Below are positions 6,440 through 10,606 of a DNA stretch of 10,606 bases, piece after piece (positions within the stretch are counted from its first letter, which is position 1; each line of letters begins with the position of its first letter). The stretch is from Blautia sp. (lineage in GTDB: Bacteria; Bacillota; Clostridia; Lachnospirales; Lachnospiraceae), in contig JAFOJB010000301.1 of NCBI GenBank assembly GCA_017420455.1, positions 1 to 10,606 on the forward strand. Reading direction: 5' to 3'. Below the pieces are notes generated by a model that saw only the letters and a program-made list of their open reading frames with translations, made no database searches and was not told the DNA's origin. Position numbers and translations under genes: made by a program.

Positions 6440-9067
6440 ATGGAAGACAACGTTTTTGATAAAATCCATGATGTCGACCTGGAAAAAACTATGAAAGAGT
6501 CCTACATCGACTACGCCATGAGTGTCATCGCCCAGAGAGCCCTGCCGGATGTACGAGACGGATTAAAGCCGGTACAGCGCCGGGTGCTTTTTTCCATGAT
6601 CGAACTGAATAATACCCCCGATAAGCCGCATCGTAAGTGCGCGCGTATCGTAGGTGATACAATGGGTAAATACCATCCCCATGGGGACAGCTCCATTTAC
6701 GGAGCACTGGTCAACATGGCACAGGACTGGTCTTTCCGCTATCCGCTGGTGGACGGCCACGGAAATTTCGGCTCTGTGGATGGAGACGGCGCTGCGGCCA
6801 TGCGGTATACGGAGGCACGTCTCAGCAGGATATCCATGGAGATGCTGGCGGATATCAACAAAGATACGGTGGATTTCCAGCCGAACTTTGACGAGACAGA
6901 AAGAGAGCCGGTGGTGCTGCCTTCCCGTTATCCCAACCTTCTGGTAAACGGGACGGCAGGAATTGCCGTGGGAATGGCAACGAATATTCCTCCCCACAAC
7001 CTGAAAGAGATCGTCGATGCGGTAGTGAAGATCATTGACAATATTGTAGAGGAAAACAGGGAGACCTCTATCGAAGAGCTTCTGGAAATCGTAAAGGGGC
7101 CGGATTTCCCCACGGGGGCAACCATCCTTGGAAAGAGGGGGATCGAGGAGGCCTATCGGACCGGAAGAGGAAAGATCCGGGTCAGGGCAGTCACCAATAT
7201 CGAAACCCTTCCTAATGGGAAATCCCAGATTATCGTGACGGAGCTTCCCTATCTGGTAAACAAGGCCAGGCTGATCGCCAAGATCGCAGAGCTGGTCCGG
7301 GACAGGAAGATCGAAGGAATCACAGATCTGAACGATCATTCCAGCAGAGAGGGTATGCGCATCTGCATCGACCTCCGGAAGGACGCCAATGCCAATGTTG
7401 TATTGAACCAGCTGTATAAACATACACAGCTGCAGGATACCTTCGGAGTGAACATGCTGGCTCTCGTGCCCAATAAAGGGAGTCTGGAACCAAAGGTACT
7501 GAATCTTCAGGAAATGCTGGAGCATTATCTCCGGCATCAGGAGGATGTAGTAACCAGGAGGACCCGGTACGACCTGAATAAGGCCAGGGAGAGAGCTCAT
7601 ATCCTGGAGGGACTCTTAAAGGCTCTGGATAATATCGACGAAGTGATCCGCATCATCCGGTCTTCGCGGAATGTTCAGGAAGCAAAGCAGGAGCTGATGG
7701 CCCGCTTTTCGCTGACGGACGTACAGGCCCAGGCTATCGTTGACATGCGTCTGCGCGCTCTGACCGGTCTGGAAAGAGAAAAGCTGGAGGCGGAATACAG
7801 GGAGCTGATGGAACGGATCCAGAAATATGAAGCGATCCTGGCAGACAGACATCTCCTTCTTGGAGTGATCCGGGAGGAAATCCTGGCGATCGCAGAGAAA
7901 TACGGAGATGAACGGAGAACCGCCATAGGGTTCGATGTTTATGACTTTACCACGGAGGATCTGATTCCGAAGGAAAATACGGTCATAACCATGACAAAGG
8001 GCGGATATATCAAGCGGATGACGGTGGATAATTTCCGCAGCCAGAACCGGGGCGGAAGAGGGATCAAGGGCATGCAGACCCTGGAGAACGATTACATTGA
8101 CGAGCTTCTGATGACCACCACCCATCATTATCTTATGTTCTTTACCAATACGGGACGGGTTTACCGGCTGAAGGCTTATGAGGTGCCGGAGGCAGGCCGG
8201 ACAGCCCGCGGTACTGCGATCGTCAATCTTCTGCAGCTTTCTCCCGGGGAAAAGATCACTGCGGTCATTCCGATTTCCGGAATCCGTGAAGGGGAATATC
8301 TCCTGATGGCTACGAAGAAAGGCGTTGTGAAAAAGACGCCGGTCGAAGAATACGCGAATGTCCGGAAGACAGGGCTGACAGCCATTGTTCTTAAGGATGA
8401 CGATGAGCTGATCGAGGTCAAGACCACAGATAATACGAAGGACGTTTTCCTGATCACGAAGGATGGGATGTGCATCCGCTTCCATGAGGGCGATGTGCGC
8501 ATTACCGGACGAAGCTCCATGGGAGTCCGGGGAATTAATCTTACGGATGGAGACGAGGTCGTTGCGATGCAGCTGGATACCCAGGGAGATTACCTGCTGG
8601 CAGTTTCTGAAAAGGGTATGGGAAAACGGACGGTTATAAAGGAATTTTCTGCCCAGAACAGGGGAGGAAAGGGAGTCAAGTGCTATAAGATAACCGAAAA
8701 GACCGGAAATGTCATCGGAGCAAAGGCAGTGAATGAAGAGAACGAGATCATGCTGATCACTACAGAAGGCGTGATCATCCGTATGCCCTGCGAAGGGATT
8801 TCCGTGGTCGGCAGGATTACCTCCGGTGTGAAACTGATCAATCTGACAGGAAATGTGACAGTGGCAGGCGTGGCGAAGGTCAGAGAAAAGAAAGAAGAAC
8901 CGAATGCCGGGGGGACAGAAGAAATGTCGGAAAACAGCGCCGCTGAACCGGAAACAGGGGATATAGAGGAGGAGCCGGAGGAAGTCATTTCGGACGACAT
9001 CAACAATATAATAGAAGAAATGCTTAATTCTGAGGGGTCGGAAGATGATTCCGGAGAGGATAAGTGA
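6440..9067 (+). CDS. gyrA: DNA gyrase subunit A
   Basis: This 875-residue protein is the DNA-cleaving and wrapping subunit of gyrase. The winged-helix/tower part has K-P-V-Q-R-R-V-L (43-50), Y-H-P-H-G-D-S-S (78-85) and the catalytic A-M-R-Y-T-E-A-R-L-S, with Tyr123 as nucleophile preceded by Arg122. The I-A-V-G-M-A-T-N-I-P-P-H-N motif at 175-187 is standard. The C-terminal beta-pinwheel has a GyrA box Q-N-R-G-G-R-G at 535-541, which marks gyrase rather than ParC, and a second box-like Q-N-R-G-G-K-G at 739-745. A tail from about 815 is strongly acidic, like the tails that modulate wrapping in some GyrA proteins. In the quinolone-determining region Ser84 is kept, but the site matching E. coli Asp87 is Gly88. 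The TGA stop overlaps the GTG start of the next gene. Confidence 0.98.
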   Translation: MEDNVFDKIHDVDLEKTMKESYIDYAMSVIAQRALPDVRDGLKPVQRRVLFSMIELNNTPDKPHRKCARIVGDTMGKYHPHGDSSIYGALVNMAQDWSFRYPLVDGHGNFGSVDGDGAAAMRYTEARLSRISMEMLADINKDTVDFQPNFDETEREPVVLPSRYPNLLVNGTAGIAVGMATNIPPHNLKEIVDAVVKIIDNIVEENRETSIEELLEIVKGPDFPTGATILGKRGIEEAYRTGRGKIRVRAVTNIETLPNGKSQIIVTELPYLVNKARLIAKIAELVRDRKIEGITDLNDHSSREGMRICIDLRKDANANVVLNQLYKHTQLQDTFGVNMLALVPNKGSLEPKVLNLQEMLEHYLRHQEDVVTRRTRYDLNKARERAHILEGLLKALDNIDEVIRIIRSSRNVQEAKQELMARFSLTDVQAQAIVDMRLRALTGLEREKLEAEYRELMERIQKYEAILADRHLLLGVIREEILAIAEKYGDERRTAIGFDVYDFTTEDLIPKENTVITMTKGGYIKRMTVDNFRSQNRGGRGIKGMQTLENDYIDELLMTTTHHYLMFFTNTGRVYRLKAYEVPEAGRTARGTAIVNLLQLSPGEKITAVIPISGIREGEYLLMATKKGVVKKTPVEEYANVRKTGLTAIVLKDDDELIEVKTTDNTKDVFLITKDGMCIRFHEGDVRITGRSSMGVRGINLTDGDEVVAMQLDTQGDYLLAVSEKGMGKRTVIKEFSAQNRGGKGVKCYKITEKTGNVIGAKAVNEENEIMLITTEGVIIRMPCEGISVVGRITSGVKLINLTGNVTVAGVAKVREKKEEPNAGGTEEMSENSAAEPETGDIEEEPEEVISDDINNIIEEMLNSEGSEDDSGEDK
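9053..9056 (+). promoter_or_regulatory. Ribosome binding site favouring a GTG start overlapping the gyrA stop
   Basis: GGAG lies 7 bases before GTG at 9064, and GTGA (9064-9067) overlaps the gyrA TGA. This is a typical coupling arrangement. In-frame ATGs at 9073 and 9076 are alternatives, but are 16-19 bases from GGAG. Confidence 0.5.
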
Positions 9068-10194
9068 TCACTATGATGGATAAAGAGCCAGGCAGGATGA
9101 AAGGCAGTGCCGGGACAAATCAGCAGCGTAAGACGGTCAGGACGGTATCCCATTCTGCAGAAAACGAGCCTGGCAGAGTAAAGGGCAGCGCCGGAACGAA
9201 TCAGGGCAGAGGGGCAGCGGAAACAGCCTCTCGTTCGATGGAAGGAAAAAAGGCACATACGGCGATCCGTACATCTGAAGACAGGGAGAAGCGTGCCGCG
9301 GCCCGTACATCTGCAGAGAGGGGCGTACGTACAGGCGGGAGTACAGCTTCAGAAAAGAGCAATCGCACCTCGCGTGCTTCTGCAGGCAGGAGTTCGCAGA
9401 CCCCTCATCCTTCTGCAGACAGGCCCCCCCGTACTGCCCGGGATTCTGTGAACAGGAGTGCCCGTGCAAATCGACCGGCTGCCGACCGGGACACCCGTAC
9501 AGCCAGCCGTCCTGCCGCATCCTCCGGAGGACACAGTGCGGGCGGAGCTGTCAGGGAAAGAAACAGCAGGTCTTCTCAGAAAGGCAGGAATACCGGGGGA
9601 AGGAAAAGGACTGCAGCAAAGAAAGCTTTCCCGGTGAATCCGAAATGGATCGTGATCGTAGCTGCAGTGGCTGCCGTTGTGGTTTTTGCCGTACTGAAGG
9701 TGAAAAGCTGGGGCGTGAATCATGGCTCGGCCATCAATGTCGTGAAGGAACTGATCTCTGCGGAGACAGAGGGGAAGGTGGACCGGGCGGCCAAATGCTA
9801 CGGGATCGAGGAGGATATCCCTACAGATCTCCGGACAGAGATAGAAAGTGCCATGAAATATTACGAAGCTCACGCTTACACGGAGATGAAAATCAGGGAC
9901 TGCGATACCATCTTTGAAAAGGCAGATCATTCCTATGTGTATATCATCTTCCACCTTGTGCTGGAGAATGAACAGGAATATCCCTGTATAGAGACTTTCA
10001 TGACGCAGAAAGGCGAAGGAGGATATAATGTCCTCCCGGCTGCGAAAATATCCGGAGCAATGCAGTCAGAGGCTGCTGAGGCTTATAAAAAATTCATGAC
10101 CTCCGATGCTTACAAGAATTATACCAAAGCCTATGATACATTTTCCAAGAAGAACCCGGGTTATGAGGAAAAGATCGCCGCAAGAATGGGATGA
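9064..10194 (+). CDS. Unknown single-pass membrane protein with repetitive, basic, disordered N-terminus
   Basis: I do not recognise this 376-residue protein. Residues 1 to about 190 are low-complexity, rich in Arg, Ser, Thr, Ala and Gly, and probably disordered. They hold a 13-residue duplication (8-20 and 35-47) and about seven degenerate 11-residue units (69-147). One hydrophobic segment, about 195-211, follows a basic cluster (R180, K181, R182, K186, K187), so the N-terminus should be cytoplasmic and the C-terminus outside. The outer part, about 217-376, begins with helices (A-I-N-V-V-K-E-L-I-S-A-E-T-E-G-K) and then a strand-like stretch (Y-V-Y-I-I-F-H-L-V-L), loosely like small NTF2-like extracytoplasmic domains; this is a weak guess. 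Cysteines are at 245, 280 and 308. It is probably expressed with gyrA by translational coupling and is followed by a strong terminator. Function is unknown. Confidence 0.75.
   Translation: MITMMDKEPGRMKGSAGTNQQRKTVRTVSHSAENEPGRVKGSAGTNQGRGAAETASRSMEGKKAHTAIRTSEDREKRAAARTSAERGVRTGGSTASEKSNRTSRASAGRSSQTPHPSADRPPRTARDSVNRSARANRPAADRDTRTASRPAASSGGHSAGGAVRERNSRSSQKGRNTGGRKRTAAKKAFPVNPKWIVIVAAVAAVVVFAVLKVKSWGVNHGSAINVVKELISAETEGKVDRAAKCYGIEEDIPTDLRTEIESAMKYYEAHAYTEMKIRDCDTIFEKADHSYVYIIFHLVLENEQEYPCIETFMTQKGEGGYNVLPAAKISGAMQSEAAEAYKKFMTSDAYKNYTKAYDTFSKKNPGYEEKIAARMG
9085..9204 (+). repeat. Direct repeat of a 13-codon unit, 81-bp spacing
   Basis: E-P-G-R-(M/V)-K-G-S-A-G-T-N-Q is encoded at 9085-9123 and again at 9166-9204. 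Only one residue differs, while several third-codon bases have changed. That pattern suggests selection on the protein sequence after an old duplication. Confidence 0.75.
9268..9504 (+). repeat. Degenerate 11-residue (33-bp) tandem repeats in the unknown membrane protein
   Basis: About seven units with the pattern (R/x)-(T/x)-(S/A)-x-(D/E/N/G)-(R/K)-x-x-(R/Q)-(T/A)-x can be laid out between residues 69 and 147. The last five (93-147) keep an exact 11-residue period; the earlier ones carry one or two extra residues. Examples are R-T-S-E-D-R-E-K-R-A-A, H-P-S-A-D-R-P-P-R-T-A and R-P-A-A-D-R-D-T-R-T-A. Arg recurs at unit positions 6 and 9. Confidence 0.55.
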
Positions 10195-10258
10195 GTTACA
10201 GTCCCCGGCCGGCGGGACCGTGAATTGTATCCGGGATGACAGGCAGTTAAAAAAAATC

Positions 10259-10290
10259 AGAAAACCCGTTGACAAGACGGGTTTTCTTTA
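10259..10290 (+). terminator. Intrinsic terminator after the gyrA-linked gene
   Basis: AGAAAACCCGT (10259-10269) and ACGGGTTTTCT (10277-10287) form a perfect 11-bp stem with a 7-base loop, followed by further T residues. A run of A precedes the stem. It would end transcription from gyrA and the 9064 gene. Confidence 0.85.
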
Positions 10291-10297
10291 GTATAAT
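10269..10297 (+). promoter_or_regulatory. Consensus sigma-A promoter for tRNA-Ser
   Basis: TTGACA (10269-10274) and TATAAT (10292-10297) are both perfect consensus hexamers with the optimal 17-bp spacing. The predicted start is near 10304, about 56 bases before the mature tRNA. The -35 box lies in the loop, and at its last stem base, of the terminator hairpin, and the spacer is the 3' arm of that hairpin. Confidence 0.88.
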
Positions 10298-10305
10298 CAT
10301 TTATG

Positions 10306-10357
10306 CGCTTTCGGAAAAGGCGTACTCCAACTGAATATCCCTGGTAGAATTCGGAGT
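10306..10357 (+). other. Structured 5' leader of the tRNA-Ser precursor
   Basis: CGCTTT (10306-10311) can pair with AAGGCG plus one A (10317-10322, one G-U pair). ACTCC (10324-10328) and GAAT (10333-10336) can pair with ATTCGGAGT (10349-10357), with a bulge. These would sit between the predicted transcript start and the RNase P site. The T-box consensus was not seen. Confidence 0.3.
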
Positions 10358-10359
10358 CC

Positions 10360-10447
10360 GGAGAAGTACTCAAGAGGCCGAAGAGGTGCCCCTGCTAAGG
10401 GTATAGGTCGGGTGACCGGCGCGAGGGTTCAAATCCCTCCTTCTCCG
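10360..10447 (+). tRNA. tRNA-Ser(GCU)
   Basis: The 88-nt sequence folds as a class II tRNA. The acceptor stem is GGAGAAG (10360-10366) with CTTCTCC (10440-10446) and discriminator G at 10447. The anticodon stem encloses the loop CTGCTAA, with anticodon GCT at 10394-10396, which reads AGC and AGU serine codons. The variable arm is long (GGTCGG with CCGGC-type pairing), as required for seryl-tRNA synthetase. The T arm is GAGGG-TTCAAAT-CCCTC. No CCA is encoded, so it must be added after transcription. Confidence 0.97.
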
Positions 10448-10449
10448 TT

Positions 10450-10474
10450 TCAGCTTTTAAAAAAAGTTGAAAAT
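10450..10474 (+). terminator. Weak AT-rich hairpin after tRNA-Ser
   Basis: TTCAGCTTTT can pair with AAAAGTTGAA (one G-U pair) around a few A residues just after the tRNA. It is A/T-rich and lacks a good T-run on this strand, so it may not terminate well. The A-rich part could instead act as an UP element for the next promoter. Confidence 0.25.
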
Positions 10475-10479
10475 TCTTG

Positions 10480-10508
10480 TTGACAAAGGCTTGCTCATGT
10501 GATAATAT
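10480..10508 (+). promoter_or_regulatory. Tandem promoter P1, probably of a ribosomal RNA operon
   Basis: TTGACA (10480-10485) is followed after 17 bp by TAATAT (10503-10508); the overlapping TGTGATAAT gives an extended -10 alternative. An A-rich tract upstream (10459-10475) resembles an UP element. The predicted start falls in or near AAGCTGTCG (10513-10521), a sequence repeated after P2. Confidence 0.8.
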
Positions 10509-10553
10509 AAACAAGCTGTCGACGAGATAGCAAAAAGAAAATAAAAAAAGTTC

Positions 10554-10582
10554 TTGACAAGGCTTTGAAGATGTGATAATCT
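10554..10582 (+). promoter_or_regulatory. Tandem promoter P2, probably of a ribosomal RNA operon
   Basis: TTGACA (10554-10559) lies 17 bp before TAATCT (10577-10582), with the same TGTGATAAT core as P1 and an A-rich tract upstream (10533-10549). AAGCTGTCG recurs at 10587-10595, exactly 74 bp after its P1 copy. No gene begins before the window ends. The arrangement and the gyrA linkage suggest that a 16S rRNA gene follows. Confidence 0.8.
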
Positions 10583-10606
10583 GGATAAGCTGTCGCAAGG
10601 ACAACA

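Noticed and set aside
6563..8485. Large minus-strand frames opposite gyrA
   Set aside because: These are shadows of gyrA, with no start signals or family motifs.
9268..9504. 33-bp repeats as a possible CRISPR array
   Set aside because: The units are degenerate, contiguous without spacers, and in frame within a coding sequence.
10201..10218. GC-rich hairpin GTCCC/GGGAC as a terminator
   Set aside because: It has a short 5-bp stem and no T-run. A far better terminator lies 40 bases downstream.
10298..10359. T-box or other riboswitch before tRNA-Ser
   Set aside because: No T-box consensus is present, and the region is simply a short precursor leader of a tRNA gene.
10395..10604. Minus-strand open frame across the tRNA and tandem promoters
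   Set aside because: It runs antisense through a tRNA and promoter region and has no supporting signals.

Overview
The window joins two unlike pieces of DNA. Positions 1 to about 855 look like tail-end genes of a phage or prophage: a partial tail-fibre-like gene and the start of a small phage-type protein, in G/C-ending codons and with no Shine-Dalgarno sequence before the internal start. This resembles Bacteroidota-type phage DNA. From about 857 on the sequence is core chromosome of a Clostridia-type Firmicute, most probably Lachnospiraceae: AGGAG-type ribosome binding sites, near-consensus sigma-A promoters, and the gene order holB-ricT-trmN6-rsmI followed by gyrB-gyrA. The two halves meet inside one open frame (662-1135), whose N-terminus is phage-like and whose C-terminus is the end of the DNA polymerase III delta' subunit. 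A metagenome assembly chimera is the simplest explanation; a real prophage or rearrangement edge is the alternative.

Layout: 3-659 partial tail fibre; 662-1135 chimeric frame ending in the holB C-terminus; 1187-2602 ricT (PSP1 protein) with a long charged tail; 2577-3317 trmN6, overlapping ricT; 3382-4224 rsmI; 4225-4337 a promoter/operator region with nested palindromes; 4338-6263 gyrB; 6264-6439 a 176-bp spacer with a possible folded leader; 6440-9067 gyrA; 9064-10194 a translationally coupled unknown membrane protein with a repetitive basic N-terminus; 10259-10290 an intrinsic terminator whose hairpin contains the -35 box of a consensus promoter; 10360-10447 tRNA-Ser(GCU); 10480-10606 two tandem strong promoters pointing out of the window, most likely those of a ribosomal RNA operon.

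Functionally this is housekeeping DNA: clamp loading (delta'), RNA maturation and regulation (RicT), tRNA and 16S rRNA methylation (TrmN6, RsmI), DNA supercoiling (GyrB/GyrA), serine decoding, and probably rRNA just beyond the right edge. Bacillus subtilis has the same gyrB-gyrA-rrn linkage near its origin, which supports that last point. I saw no defence system, CRISPR array, transposase or integrase. The least explained items are the repetitive membrane protein after gyrA, the palindromes at the gyrB promoter, the terminator/promoter overlap before the tRNA, and the chimeric junction.
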